Assembly (NCBI GenBank): GCA_003367665.1 | Contig: QKXI01000013.1 | Span: 1 to 64,000, forward strand | Length of the DNA: 64,000 nucleotides | Source: Leifsonia sp. ku-ls | GTDB lineage: Bacteria; Actinomycetota; Actinomycetes; Actinomycetales; Microbacteriaceae | Reading direction: 5' to 3' | Shown: one piece after another, positions 8,269 to 16,299 of the stretch | How the letters are laid out: the number at the start of each line of letters is the position of its first letter | Numbering within the stretch: position 1 is the first letter of the stretch | Program-made: the position numbers and the translations under genes | Notes under the pieces: generated by a model | Seen by the model: only the letters and a program-made list of their open reading frames with translations | The model's database searches: none | What the model was told of the DNA's origin: nothing

Positions 8269-8873
8269 CCGACGCCCGGTTCACCGCGCTCGACGAGGAG
8301 CTGACGATCGTCTTCCCCGGCACCTGGGTCATGGTGCCGCTGCACGACGAGGAGGCGGCGCGCCGACGCATCCAGCGGCTGGTGACCGAGCGCGTCGGCC
8401 GCGCCGACCGGCTGGCGCGCGTGCGACGCACGGCGAAGACCGAGCTGGAGCGGCTGGTCGCCCTGGCCGACGACAGCACGGCGTTCGCGCTCGCCCTGTC
8501 GCTGGAGATCCTCCCTGGCGTCCCGTTCCCGGCCTCCCTCGTGCTGTCGCGCGAGGAGTGGCCGACGACGCCGGGGCCGGACGACGACCTCGCCCAGCAC
8601 CTGGCCCGCTGCTTCCCCGACGACACGGCGCTCGACCTGTCGATCGGCCCGACCCGGCGGCGCTCGGTGCTCCGCCAGACGACGTACGACGAGGAGTCGG
8701 CTCCCGAGCTGATCGCGGACTACCGGTTCGCCGCTCCGGGCGCCGAGCGCGTCATCCACGCCAGGATCAACGCCCCGATGGTGGCCGACGCCGAGCTCTA
8801 CCTCGAGCTGTTCGACGCGATGATCGACTCGATCAGCTTCCGGCGGCCGCTCGCGCAGCCGGCCGGCCGCTGA
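8265..8873 (+). CDS. T7SS-locus accessory protein 2
   Basis: 202 aa from ATG 8265, overlapping the previous stop by 4 bp (ATGA), which implies translational coupling. Soluble, no signal peptide. A short N-terminal beta part (LTIVFPGTWVMVPL) leads into an Arg-rich helical stretch (residues 25-65) and then beta-rich sequence. The C-terminus (VIHARINAPM...LFDAMIDSISF) mirrors the end of the upstream protein (beta strand, helix, SLR or SISF), so the two may share a fold. Function unknown; it is a candidate chaperone or partner for the effector. Its last 41 bp overlap the convergent membrane-protein gene. Confidence 0.6.
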   Translation: MTDARFTALDEELTIVFPGTWVMVPLHDEEAARRRIQRLVTERVGRADRLARVRRTAKTELERLVALADDSTAFALALSLEILPGVPFPASLVLSREEWPTTPGPDDDLAQHLARCFPDDTALDLSIGPTRRRSVLRQTTYDEESAPELIADYRFAAPGAERVIHARINAPMVADAELYLELFDAMIDSISFRRPLAQPAGR

Positions 8874-9588
8874 CCCGCTGCCGGAAGGCGCGCACCAGCA
8901 GCACGACGGTCGCGACGACGAGCGCCGCGACGATCACCCCCCAGACGACCGTTCCGACGACCCCGGGCGTGTAGAGCCAGCCGGCGACCGCGAAGGAGGC
9001 GAGGCCGTACGGGTAGCCCGCGACGAGCAGCGCGCGACTGGGCCGCCAGCCGAGCAGCATCAGCTCCGTCCAGAAGCGCGTCCACGGGGTCAGGCGCACC
9101 GGGAGCAGCGAGAGCGCCGTCGCGCCGATCGTGGGCGGCCCGATGACGTTGCGCGACCAGCCGGTGCTGGAGAGTCGCTCGCCCGCGTAGGCGGGCGACA
9201 GGCTGCGCACGACGTACGTCCACGACAGCACGGCGAGCGGGATGGAGGCGAGCGGCAGCGCCAGGAACGCGTAGCCGAGCAGCGGCACCAGCACGACGAG
9301 GGCGAACACCGCGAACAGCAGCAGCGGAAGCAGGGCGCCGTCGGCCACGAGGCTCTCCGCGCTGCGGTCGGGGTCGGTGCTCCACAGCCCGAACGGGAGC
9401 GCCGCCGGCAGCAGGAGAGTGACCGCGCCGAGGGCCGTCCACACCACGGCGACCAGCAGGTAGCCGAAGGGCCGCAGCACCCGCTCGGCGGCCGACGGCG
9501 GCGTCGCCGAGCGGTCGGAGCGGGTCCGGCTGGCTGCCCGCCCGGCGGCGGAGTTCCGGTTCGGCTTCATCGGGCTGTACGACGGCAT
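8833..9588 (-). CDS. Multi-pass membrane protein of the T7SS locus, function unknown
   Basis: 251 aa from ATG 9588. A basic, Ser/Arg-rich N-terminus (1-40) precedes five or six predicted membrane segments (about 43-66, 86-108, 109-130, a weaker one near 150-165, 196-215 and 216-236) and a basic tail (RAFRQRVSGR). The start is set by a TAGCCT -10 placed 7 nt before the ATG, which gives a leaderless message and excludes the much longer in-frame upstream extension. It could be the membrane channel component that a minimal T7SS would need, but no EccD or EsaA/EssA/EssB similarity is visible to me. Confidence 0.7.
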   Translation of the reverse strand: MPSYSPMKPNRNSAAGRAASRTRSDRSATPPSAAERVLRPFGYLLVAVVWTALGAVTLLLPAALPFGLWSTDPDRSAESLVADGALLPLLLFAVFALVVLVPLLGYAFLALPLASIPLAVLSWTYVVRSLSPAYAGERLSSTGWSRNVIGPPTIGATALSLLPVRLTPWTRFWTELMLLGWRPSRALLVAGYPYGLASFAVAGWLYTPGVVGTVVWGVIVAALVVATVVLLVRAFRQRVSGRPAARAAAGS

Positions 9589-9595
9589 GGCTGCC

Positions 9596-9601
9596 AGGCT
9601 A
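9596..9601 (-). promoter_or_regulatory. -10 box of the membrane-protein gene (leaderless)
   Basis: Minus-strand TAGCCT followed by 7 nt and ATG 9588. It decides the start of the gene at 8833-9588. Confidence 0.5.
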
Positions 9602-9633
9602 TCCCGCTGGCCCTGCGGCGGTACAGCGGCATG

Positions 9634-9652
9634 GATGGGGAGTGCTCCCCAT
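9634..9652. promoter_or_regulatory. Second copy of the T7SS palindrome (putative operator)
   Basis: ATGGGGA (9635-9641), GTGC, TCCCCAT (9646-9652), preceded by G as in the first copy. The two sites share GGATGGGGA..GCTCCCCAT. The distance from the end of the dyad to the first base of the downstream -10 (9675) is 23 bp, identical to the rightward geometry at 5897-5943. Confidence 0.65.
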
Positions 9653-9674
9653 TCCGTCCTCCCGCGCGGCCTGG

Positions 9675-9680
9675 TTAGGT
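9675..9680 (+). promoter_or_regulatory. -10 box of the second WXG100 gene
   Basis: TTAGGT in GGTTAGGTGG. Predicted transcription start is near 9687, with a leader of about 58 nt. Confidence 0.45.
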
Positions 9681-9744
9681 GGACGTAGCTGGTCGGCCCC
9701 GGGGGTACGGCCTCTCTCGAACAAACGAAGGGATTAGGACCGTC

Positions 9745-10041
9745 ATGGCCAACATGAACGTCACGTACGGCGAGATGACCAACGCCGCCAACCGCCTCAT
9801 CGCGGGCAAGGACGACATCACCGCGAAGCTGCACGAGCTCCAGAACCTGGTGAACGGCCTGGTCAACGGCGGCTTCGTCACCGACCAGGCGTCCGGCGCC
9901 TTCCACACCTCCTACGAGCAGTTCACCAAGGGCACCACCGACGCGGTGAACGGCCTCGACGGGATGTCGCAGTTCCTCACCAAGGCCGCCGACGCGCTGC
10001 AGAACGTCGACAGCGAGCTGGCGAAGGGTATCGGCGGCTGA
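9745..10041 (+). CDS. WXG100 family protein (EsxA-like)
   Basis: 98 aa from ATG 9745; a second ATG three codons later is also possible. Typical WXG100 size and pattern: helix 1 (about 8-38), a loop with GGFVTDQASGAF, helix 2 (about 52-95) and a GIGG tail. The family Trp is replaced by a Phe/Val turn, as in many actinobacterial members. The Thr-Tyr-Gly-Glu-Met start and LVNGLVNGGF resemble EsxA/EsxB-like monocistronic proteins. Expected role: small secreted helical hairpin and substrate or activator of the FtsK-type ATPase. It is monocistronic, with its own palindrome-preceded promoter and a strong terminator. Confidence 0.85.
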   Translation: MANMNVTYGEMTNAANRLIAGKDDITAKLHELQNLVNGLVNGGFVTDQASGAFHTSYEQFTKGTTDAVNGLDGMSQFLTKAADALQNVDSELAKGIGG

Positions 10042-10057
10042 GTCGCCGCAACGCCAC

Positions 10058-10095
10058 GAAAGGGGCGGTCGTCCACCCGGACGGCCGCCCCTTTC
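10058..10095 (+). terminator. Hairpin terminator after the WXG100 gene
   Basis: GAAAGGGGCGG-T-CGTCC pairs with GGACG-G-CCGCCCCTTTC around a short loop (17-bp stem with one T.G pair). No U-tract follows, as is common in actinobacteria. It separates the T7SS locus from the str operon. Confidence 0.75.
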
Positions 10096-10133
10096 GCCGT
10101 GCGCGGACAAGGCCTCCGCGGGCCCGTCCTCAT

Positions 10134-10162
10134 TTGACCGGCAGGGGCCCGGCGGATAGTAT
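10134..10162 (+). promoter_or_regulatory. str operon (rpsL) promoter
   Basis: TTGACC (10134-10139), a 17-bp spacer and TAGTAT (10157-10162). Predicted transcription start is near 10169, followed by GGTGT. The resulting leader of about 240 nt (10169-10407) has no convincing ORF; it may carry autoregulatory structure. The rest of the 366-bp gap holds only the upstream terminator. Confidence 0.8.
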
Positions 10163-10407
10163 TTATCGGGTGTGCGCTCTGTCGCGCGCTCGCCTCATGC
10201 CCTCTTCCGGGCGGGAGTCGAGCGGGCTGGCACGTACTCATCCGATGGGCAGGGAGACCGCACGGGATCCCGGCCCCCACGGCATATCGGCCGGCGGAGA
10301 CGCCAGTGGGCCGATCCCCCCGCGAACCCCCACGCCCGCCCTGCGGGTCGGTGGCTCCTGGGGACAAGCAACAACTGTCACCGTGCAGTCCATATAAGGA
10401 GAAGTCA

Positions 10408-10782
10408 GTGCCAACCATTCAGCAGTTGGTCCGCAAGGGACGGACGCCGAAGGTCACCAAGACCAAGGCCCCCGCCCTGAAGGCCAACCCCCAGCAGCGC
10501 GGCGTGTGCACCCGTGTCTACACCACCACCCCCAAGAAGCCGAACTCGGCGCTCCGCAAGGTCGCCCGTGTGAAGCTCTCGAACGGGACCGAGGTCACCG
10601 CTTACATCCCCGGTGAGGGCCACAACCTGCAGGAGCACTCGATGGTGCTCGTCCGCGGCGGTCGTGTGAAGGACCTGCCCGGCGTGCGCTACAAGATCGT
10701 CCGTGGCGCGCTCGACACCCAGGCCGTCAAGAACCGCAAGCAGGCTCGCAGCCGTTACGGCGCGAAGATGGAGAAGAAGTAA
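10408..10782 (+). CDS. rpsL: 30S ribosomal protein S12
   Basis: 124 aa from GTG 10408, with AAGGAGA 6 nt upstream. [11 protein letters not shown] opens the protein; the decoding-centre loop ([15 protein letters not shown]) and the [10 protein letters not shown] stretch are intact. The residues tied to streptomycin resistance are the usual Lys (KKPNS and GRVKDLPG). First gene of the str operon; its stop overlaps the rpsG ATG (TAATG). Confidence 0.98.
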   Translation: MPTIQQLVRKGRTPKVTKTKAPALKANPQQRGVCTRVYTTTPKKPNSALRKVARVKLSNGTEVTAYIPGEGHNLQEHSMVLVRGGRVKDLPGVRYKIVRGALDTQAVKNRKQARSRYGAKMEKK

Positions 10783-11252
10783 TGCCTCGCAAGGGTCCCG
10801 CTCCCAAGCGCCCCGTCGTCGCCGACCCGGTGTACGGCTCGCCGGTCGTCAGCCAGCTCGTGAACAAGATCCTCCTCGACGGCAAGAAGGGCCTCGCCGA
10901 GCGCATCGTCTACGACGCGCTCGAGGGCGTCGCCACCAAGTCGGGCCAGGACGCGGTCACCACGCTCAAGAAGGCTCTCGACAACATCCGCCCGACCCTC
11001 GAGGTCCGCAGCCGCCGCGTCGGCGGTTCGACCTACCAGGTGCCGGTCGAGGTCAAGCCGCACCGCGCCAACACCCTGGCGCTGCGCTGGCTCACCAGCT
11101 ACGCCAAGGGCCGTCGTGAGAAGACGATGACCGAGCGTCTCACCAACGAGATCCTCGACGCCTCGAACGGCCTCGGCGCCGCGGTCAAGCGCCGCGAGGA
11201 CACGCACAAGATGGCCGAGTCGAACAAGGCCTTCGCGCACTACCGCTGGTAA
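10782..11252 (+). CDS. rpsG: 30S ribosomal protein S7
   Basis: 156 aa, the usual family length, from ATG 10782 overlapping the rpsL stop by 1 bp. [21 protein letters not shown] and the [14 protein letters not shown] beta hairpin are diagnostic. It nucleates the 30S head on 16S rRNA and in many bacteria represses its own operon. A hairpin at 11262-11303 separates it from fusA. Confidence 0.98.
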   Translation: MPRKGPAPKRPVVADPVYGSPVVSQLVNKILLDGKKGLAERIVYDALEGVATKSGQDAVTTLKKALDNIRPTLEVRSRRVGGSTYQVPVEVKPHRANTLALRWLTSYAKGRREKTMTERLTNEILDASNGLGAAVKRREDTHKMAESNKAFAHYRW

Positions 11253-11261
11253 TAAAACTGG

Positions 11262-11303
11262 CCGCCCGGGCGTTATACGTAAGAGTGCCGCGCCCGGGCG
11301 GCA
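11262..11303 (+). terminator. 12-bp hairpin between rpsG and fusA
   Basis: Perfect arms GCCGCCCGGGCG and CGCCCGGGCGGC with an 18-nt AT-richer loop (TTATACGTAAG...). No T-run follows. It could be a partial terminator, an RNA-processing site, or could hide a promoter in its loop (TTATAC), so that fusA is expressed at a different level from rpsL-rpsG. Confidence 0.5.
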
Positions 11304-11336
11304 CACCTTCCACTTTCTACTTTTCGGAGGAACCCT

Positions 11337-13451
11337 GTGGCACAGGACGTGCTCACTGACCTGAAGAAGGTCCGCAACATCGGCATCATGGCGCACATCG
11401 ATGCCGGCAAGACCACCACGACCGAGCGCATCCTGTTCTACACGGGCGTCAACCACAAGATCGGCGAGACGCACGACGGCGCCTCGACCACCGACTGGAT
11501 GGAGCAGGAGAAGGAGCGCGGCATCACCATCACGTCCGCGGCGGTCACCTGTTTCTGGAACAAGAACCAGATCAACATCATCGACACGCCCGGTCACGTC
11601 GACTTCACGGTCGAGGTGGAGCGCTCGCTCCGCGTGCTCGACGGCGCGGTCGCGGTGTTCGACGCGAAGGAGGGCGTGGAGCCCCAGTCGGAGACCGTGT
11701 GGCGCCAGGCCGACAAGTACAACGTCCCGCGCATCTGCTTCGTCAACAAGATGGACAAGCTGGGCGCCGACTTCTACTTCACGGTCGACACCATCGTCTC
11801 CCGCCTCGGCGCCAAGCCGCTGGTGATGCAGCTCCCGATCGGGTCCGAGTCCGACTTCGTCGGCGTCGTCGACCTCATCGAGATGCGCGCGCTGATCTGG
11901 CCGGGCGACGCCAAGGGTGATGTCACCATGGGCGCCAAGTACGAGGTCCAGGAGATCCCCGCCGACCTCAAGGACAAGGCGGAGGAGTACCGCGCGAAGC
12001 TCATCGAGACCGTCGCCGAGACCGACGACGAGCTGCTCGAGAAGTTCTTCGGCGGCGAGGAGATCACCGTTCCGGAGATCAAGGCGGCCATCCGCAAGCT
12101 CACCGTGAACAACGAGATCTACCCGGTGCTCTGCGGCTCGGCGTTCAAGAACCGCGGCGTGCAGCCGATGCTCGACGCGGTGATCGACTACCTGCCGTCG
12201 CCGATCGACGTCCCGGCCATCCAGGGCCACGACGCCCGCGACCCGGAGAAGGCCATCGAGCGTCACGCCGACGCCACCGAGCCGTTCTCGGCTCTGGCGT
12301 TCAAGGTCGCCGTGCACCCGTTCTTCGGTCGCCTCACCTACGTGCGCGTCTACTCGGGTCGTGTCGACTCCGGCGCCCAGGTCATCAACTCGACCAAGGG
12401 CAAGAAGGAGCGCATCGGCAAGATCTTCCAGATGCACGCCAACAAGGAGAACCCGGTCGACTTCGTCACCGCCGGCAACATCTACGCGGTGATCGGCCTC
12501 AAGGACACCACCACCGGTGACACCCTGTGCGACCCGGACAGCCAGGTCGTGCTCGAGTCGATGACCTTCCCGGAGCCGGTGATCGAGGTCGCCATCGAGC
12601 CGAAGACGAAGGCCGACCAGGAGAAGCTGGGCACCGCGATCCAGAAGCTGGCCGAAGAGGACCCGACGTTCCGCACCGAGCAGAACCAGGAGACCGGCCA
12701 GACCGTCATCAAGGGCATGGGCGAGCTCCACCTCGACATCCTCGTCGACCGCATGAAGCGCGAGTTCAACGTCGAGGCCAACGTCGGCAAGCCGCAGGTG
12801 GCCTACCGCGAGACCATCCGCCGCACGGTGGAGAAGTACGACTACACCCACAAGAAGCAGACCGGTGGTTCCGGTCAGTTCGCTAAGGTGCAGATCACCC
12901 TGGAGCCGCTCGAGGTCACCCCGGAGACCTCGTACGAGTTCGTGAACGCCGTCACCGGCGGTCGCGTGCCGCGCGAGTACATCCCCTCGGTGGACGCGGG
13001 CATCCAGGACGCGATGCAGGTCGGCGTGCTCGCCGGCTTCCCGACGGTGGGCGTCAAGGCGACGCTCGTCGACGGTGCCTCGCACGACGTCGACTCCTCG
13101 GAGATGGCGTTCAAGATCGCCGGCTCGATGGCCTACAAGGAGGCCGCTCGGAAGGCGAACCCGGTGCTCCTCGAGCCGCTGATGGCGGTCGAGGTGCGTA
13201 CGCCGGAGGAGTACATGGGCGACGTCATCGGCGACCTGAACTCCCGTCGCGGGCAGATCCAGTCCATGGAGGACGCCAGCGGTGTCAAGGTGGTGCGTGC
13301 CAACGTCCCGCTGTCCGAGATGTTCGGCTACATCGGCGACCTGCGGTCCAAGACCTCGGGCCGTGCCGTGTACTCGATGCAGTTCGACAGCTACGCGGAG
13401 GTCCCGAAGGCTGTGGCCGACGAGATCGTCCAGAAGAGCAAGGGCGAGTGA
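11337..13451 (+). CDS. fusA: Elongation factor G
   Basis: 704 aa from GTG 11337 with the ribosome binding site CGGAGGAA. Ribosomal translocase GTPase. G1 AHIDAGKTT (about residues 19-27), switch [10 protein letters not shown] (about 83-90) and NKMDK (about 137-141) are complete; domains II-V follow with the usual length. Central member of the str operon, 84 bp after rpsG and 115 bp before tuf. No sign of a second or mitochondrial-type copy. Confidence 0.98.
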   Translation: MAQDVLTDLKKVRNIGIMAHIDAGKTTTTERILFYTGVNHKIGETHDGASTTDWMEQEKERGITITSAAVTCFWNKNQINIIDTPGHVDFTVEVERSLRVLDGAVAVFDAKEGVEPQSETVWRQADKYNVPRICFVNKMDKLGADFYFTVDTIVSRLGAKPLVMQLPIGSESDFVGVVDLIEMRALIWPGDAKGDVTMGAKYEVQEIPADLKDKAEEYRAKLIETVAETDDELLEKFFGGEEITVPEIKAAIRKLTVNNEIYPVLCGSAFKNRGVQPMLDAVIDYLPSPIDVPAIQGHDARDPEKAIERHADATEPFSALAFKVAVHPFFGRLTYVRVYSGRVDSGAQVINSTKGKKERIGKIFQMHANKENPVDFVTAGNIYAVIGLKDTTTGDTLCDPDSQVVLESMTFPEPVIEVAIEPKTKADQEKLGTAIQKLAEEDPTFRTEQNQETGQTVIKGMGELHLDILVDRMKREFNVEANVGKPQVAYRETIRRTVEKYDYTHKKQTGGSGQFAKVQITLEPLEVTPETSYEFVNAVTGGRVPREYIPSVDAGIQDAMQVGVLAGFPTVGVKATLVDGASHDVDSSEMAFKIAGSMAYKEAARKANPVLLEPLMAVEVRTPEEYMGDVIGDLNSRRGQIQSMEDASGVKVVRANVPLSEMFGYIGDLRSKTSGRAVYSMQFDSYAEVPKAVADEIVQKSKGE

Positions 13452-13481
13452 CCTCGGTCGCTGCTCCCAGGCAACATCCCG

Positions 13482-13487
13482 TAACAT
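13482..13487 (+). promoter_or_regulatory. Possible -10 box of a tuf promoter
   Basis: TAACAT in the fusA-tuf gap, with only a weak -35 (GGTCGC region). The predicted leader contains an inverted repeat (13505-13518 against 13525-13538) just before the tuf ribosome binding site. A separate tuf promoter is common in actinobacteria. Confidence 0.4.
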
Positions 13488-13504
13488 AAGAAACCAATCC
13501 CGTA

Positions 13505-13538
13505 GATCCACCGGTCGAAATCCGTCGACCGGGGGATC
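13505..13538 (+). repeat. Inverted repeat in the tuf leader
   Basis: GATC-CA-CCGGTCGA against TCGACCGG-GG-GATC around AATCCG. It ends 18 nt before the ribosome binding site, so folding could modulate tuf translation or mRNA stability. Confidence 0.45.
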
Positions 13539-13566
13539 TGCACGAGAGTCCTGAGGAGGACCCACA

Positions 13567-14760
13567 GTGGCTAAGGCCAAGTTCGAGCGGACTAAGCCGC
13601 ACGTCAACATCGGAACCATCGGTCACGTCGACCACGGCAAGACGACGCTCACCGCGGCGATCTCCAAGGTGCTTGCTGACAAGTACCCGTCGGCGACCAA
13701 CGTGCAGCGCGACTTCGCGTCGATCGACTCGGCTCCGGAAGAGCGTCAGCGTGGTATCACGATCAACATCTCGCACGTCGAGTACGAGACGCCGAAGCGC
13801 CACTACGCGCACGTTGACGCCCCGGGTCACGCCGACTACATCAAGAACATGATCACCGGTGCCGCTCAGATGGACGGCGCGATCCTCGTGGTCGCCGCCA
13901 CCGACGGCCCGATGGCTCAGACCCGTGAGCACGTTCTGCTCGCCAAGCAGGTCGGTGTTCCGTACCTGCTGGTCGCGCTGAACAAGTCCGACATGGTCGA
14001 CGACGAGGAGATCCTGGAGCTCGTCGAGCTCGAGGTCCGCGAGCTGCTCTCCAGCCAGGACTTCGACGGCGACAACGCGCCGGTCGTCCGCGTCTCGGGC
14101 CTGAAGGCTCTTGAGGGCGACGAGAAGTGGACCCAGAGCATCCTCGACCTCATGGAGGCCGTGGACGAGTCCATCCCGGACCCGGTGCGCGACAAGGACA
14201 AGCCGTTCCTGATGCCGATCGAGGACGTCTTCACGATCACCGGTCGTGGCACCGTCGTCACCGGTCGCGCCGAGCGTGGCACCCTGGCCATCAACTCCGA
14301 GGTCGAGATCGTCGGCATCCGCCCGACGCAGAAGACCACGGTGACCGGTATCGAGATGTTCCACAAGCAGCTCGACGAGGCCTGGGCCGGCGAGAACTGT
14401 GGTCTGCTCCTCCGCGGCACCAAGCGCGAGGACGTGGAGCGCGGCCAGGTCGTGGCGAAGCCGGGTTCGGTTACCCCGCACACCAACTTCGAGGGCACTG
14501 CCTACATCCTCTCGAAGGACGAGGGTGGCCGTCACAACCCCTTCTACACGAACTACCGTCCGCAGTTCTACTTCCGCACCACCGACGTCACCGGCGTCAT
14601 CACGCTGCCCGAGGGCACCGAGATGGTCATGCCCGGCGACACCACCGACATGTCGGTCGAGCTGATCCAGCCGATCGCCATGGAGGAGGGCCTCGGCTTC
14701 GCGATCCGTGAGGGTGGCCGCACCGTCGGCGCCGGCACGGTGACCAAGATCAACAAGTAA
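13567..14760 (+). CDS. tuf: Elongation factor Tu
   Basis: 397 aa from GTG 13567, ribosome binding site GAGGAGGA. Delivers aminoacyl-tRNA to the ribosome. [17 protein letters not shown] and NKSD GTPase motifs are intact, and the C-terminus [13 protein letters not shown] is canonical. Its codon use keeps T- and G-ending codons in places, unlike the strongly C-ending neighbours, but still looks highly expressed. The str operon ends here at a clear terminator; S10 does not follow directly. Confidence 0.98.
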   Translation: MAKAKFERTKPHVNIGTIGHVDHGKTTLTAAISKVLADKYPSATNVQRDFASIDSAPEERQRGITINISHVEYETPKRHYAHVDAPGHADYIKNMITGAAQMDGAILVVAATDGPMAQTREHVLLAKQVGVPYLLVALNKSDMVDDEEILELVELEVRELLSSQDFDGDNAPVVRVSGLKALEGDEKWTQSILDLMEAVDESIPDPVRDKDKPFLMPIEDVFTITGRGTVVTGRAERGTLAINSEVEIVGIRPTQKTTVTGIEMFHKQLDEAWAGENCGLLLRGTKREDVERGQVVAKPGSVTPHTNFEGTAYILSKDEGGRHNPFYTNYRPQFYFRTTDVTGVITLPEGTEMVMPGDTTDMSVELIQPIAMEEGLGFAIREGGRTVGAGTVTKINK

Positions 14761-14785
14761 GTCTCTTTCGACTTCGCTCGAGAAA

Positions 14786-14814
14786 GGGTCGGACCTTCGG
14801 GTCCGGCCCTTTTT
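14786..14814 (+). terminator. Rho-independent terminator of the str operon
   Basis: GGGTCGGACC and GGTCCGGCCC pair around a TTCG tetraloop, followed directly by TTTTT. The best intrinsic terminator in the window. Confidence 0.92.
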
Positions 14815-14906
14815 CGTGTTTCCCGGGGGTTTACCTCTCGGCCTCCCCGTCGCAGAATTGACGCATCGTTTCAACCGGAGCGGTTCCGCCGACGAGAGGA
14901 GCGCCT

Positions 14907-14981
14907 ATGGATACGCACGGCCTCGCAAACCAGCCCACACCGCTGACGGGTTCTCGTAACGGAAGTTCCGGGGCCGCATAG
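14907..14981 (+). CDS. Candidate 24-aa small ORF between tuf terminator and hairpins
   Basis: ATG 14907 to TAG 14981 with a near-ideal ribosome binding site (GAGAGGAGCGCC). It encodes MDTHGLANQPTPLTGSRN and then GSSGAA. The peptide is hydrophilic with no membrane segment. It starts after the tuf terminator and is followed by two hairpins, the second a strong terminator (15025-15053), so it looks like an independent short transcript. It might be a leaderless-regulator decoy, a small protein, or part of a non-coding RNA; nothing is known to me. Confidence 0.4.
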   Translation: MDTHGLANQPTPLTGSRNGSSGAA

Positions 14982-14999
14982 CGGTCGTGACATTCAGCT

Positions 15000-15023
15000 G
15001 AGTGGCGGCGCGAGGCGCCACTC
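15000..15023 (+). repeat. 8-bp hairpin upstream of a terminator
   Basis: GAGTGGCG and CGCCACTC around an 8-nt GCGCGAGG loop. Together with the hairpin at 15025-15053 it forms a double stem-loop at the end of the small-ORF transcript. Confidence 0.45.
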
Positions 15024-15024
15024 G

Positions 15025-15053
15025 AGCGGGGCCCGGCGACGCCGGGCCCCGCT
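15025..15053. terminator. Strong 13-bp hairpin, probable terminator
   Basis: AGCGGGGCCCGGC pairs perfectly with GCCGGGCCCCGCT around GAC. It lies between the plus-strand small ORF (14907) and the 3' end of the minus-strand small ORF (15083), so it could stop transcription from both sides. Confidence 0.7.
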
Positions 15054-15082
15054 CCCTCGCTTAAGAGGGAGTCACGAGGCGC

Positions 15083-15253
15083 TCACGACGACGAGCCGCT
15101 CATGTGCTTCGGGAACCACTGCGGATCCAGGTCGTACTCGAGTTCGATCCCCGAGCTCAGCCGAACGACGAGCATGTACGCGTCGACCGGGCTCCCACCC
15201 CCGGAGGTCGGCCGTGTGTTCGGAGAGCACACATCGTCCTGATCCTCGAACAT
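15083..15253 (-). CDS. Small 56-aa acidic hypothetical protein
   Basis: ATG 15253 to TGA 15083, with ribosome binding site GGAGGGAG 5 nt upstream on the minus strand. The sequence starts MFEDQDDVCSPNTRP, then a Gly/Ser turn, then VDAYMLVVRLSSGIELEY and DLDPQWFPKH. The second half has a strong amphipathic beta pattern that reads as real protein. No family recognised. It lies 86 bp downstream of the DUF559-type gene in the same direction and may share its transcript. Confidence 0.5.
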   Translation of the reverse strand: MFEDQDDVCSPNTRPTSGGGSPVDAYMLVVRLSSGIELEYDLDPQWFPKHMSGSSS

Positions 15254-15339
15254 CCCCAGCTCCCTCCGTCGGCGAAGCGACGACGACCTTGGACCACATC
15301 GTGCACCACGGCGGCGGGATTCTGGTACTCCCTATTTCT

Positions 15340-16299
15340 TCAGGTGGCGGCTGACACATCCCACCCCACGGCGGGGAGATCCAGTCTCGGGAAGGTGCTT
15401 CGCACGCTCAGCGGGACACCCGCGTCGCTCAGCAGGACGCGCATCAGGTCGGGCCGCATGGCGGTCTTCCATCCCCAGCGCACGACGCGCAGGCCCATGG
15501 CACGGATCAGTGACTCGCGGCGCCGTCGTTCCTCGAGCGCCTGATCGCGGCTGCGCCCGTCGAGCAGGTCCGGCCGCACCATTTTGACGACGCCGTCCGC
15601 CTCTCCGACGAGACCGAGCTCCGGCCATACGAAATCCAGTCGGGCACGGAATCCCAGTAGGTCTTCGACGGGTTGCTGGAGAGCCGGCGGTGGGGCGCCG
15701 CAGAGGGCCATGCTGACCCGGCTGGCCGACTCGAGCGGGGACTCGGCCTGACCGTCGGCGAACTCCGCGACGGCCAGCGCGCGTTCGCGGCCCGCGTCCG
15801 CTGGGAGCCCTCGGGCCGCCTTCGCGATGTCCGATCGCTGTGCCTTCGGTCGCCGTTCGCTGAACGCGCCGCACGCGAGTGCCGCATCCGCTGCCATCAC
15901 ACCGCTCATCAGAGAGGAGCGGGAGGCGACATCGGCAACGGTCCGCGCAGCGGTTGTGACGAGGAGTCCCTGTACCTCCAGCACCTGGGTGTCGTCGCGC
16001 CGTGCGTGCTGCACGATGCCTCCGCCCAGATGCTCGCGCTCGCCCCGCGCAAGGATGTGGATGCTGCGTGGGTGTCTCCCGGCAAACGGAAGGCCGTGAA
16101 CAGCGAGAGCAGACCAGTGACAGAAGACCGGCCGCACCGGCCTCAGCGCGGCGAAGGTCCGGAGCCTCATGACGATCTCCTCTCTGGTGTGATGACGCTC
16201 GATCTGTTGGATGTTCGCGTGACGTGATGGCTCCACTGCCCGCAGCTGGAGGCGCTGCAGCCGGCGGGACGCGGGGTGCGGATCAGGAGAGAGTGACAT
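15340..16299 (-). CDS. DUF559/Vsr-like endonuclease-domain protein (AbiEi-like layout)
   Basis: 319 aa from ATG 16299 (ribosome binding site AGGAAG). The C-terminal 110 residues match the DUF559 pattern seen in many actinobacteria: RARLDFVWPELGLVGEADG, a helix with RRRES, then GLRVVRWGW. This is a PD-(D/E)XK, Vsr-like fold with acidic residues in FVWPE and GEADG. The N-terminal part (FCHWSALAVHGLPF, LVTTAARTVADVA) resembles the regulatory and processing region of AbiEi-type antitoxins. No AbiEii nucleotidyltransferase is adjacent, so its partner or DNA target is unknown. It interrupts the usual tuf-rpsJ neighbourhood and uses AGG, AGA and TTG codons rare in the neighbours, which suggests acquisition by transfer. 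Confidence 0.75.
   Translation of the reverse strand: MSLSPDPHPASRRLQRLQLRAVEPSRHANIQQIERHHTREEIVMRLRTFAALRPVRPVFCHWSALAVHGLPFAGRHPRSIHILARGEREHLGGGIVQHARRDDTQVLEVQGLLVTTAARTVADVASRSSLMSGVMAADAALACGAFSERRPKAQRSDIAKAARGLPADAGRERALAVAEFADGQAESPLESASRVSMALCGAPPPALQQPVEDLLGFRARLDFVWPELGLVGEADGVVKMVRPDLLDGRSRDQALEERRRRESLIRAMGLRVVRWGWKTAMRPDLMRVLLSDAGVPLSVRSTFPRLDLPAVGWDVSAAT

Noticed and set aside
10169-10407. Leader peptide in the rpsL 5' region
   Set aside because: The short ORFs there lack ribosome binding sites and have shadow-like composition.
10755-13619. 954-codon minus-strand ORF opposite rpsG and fusA
   Set aside because: Antisense shadow with no recognisable domain; the plus strand encodes S7 and EF-G.
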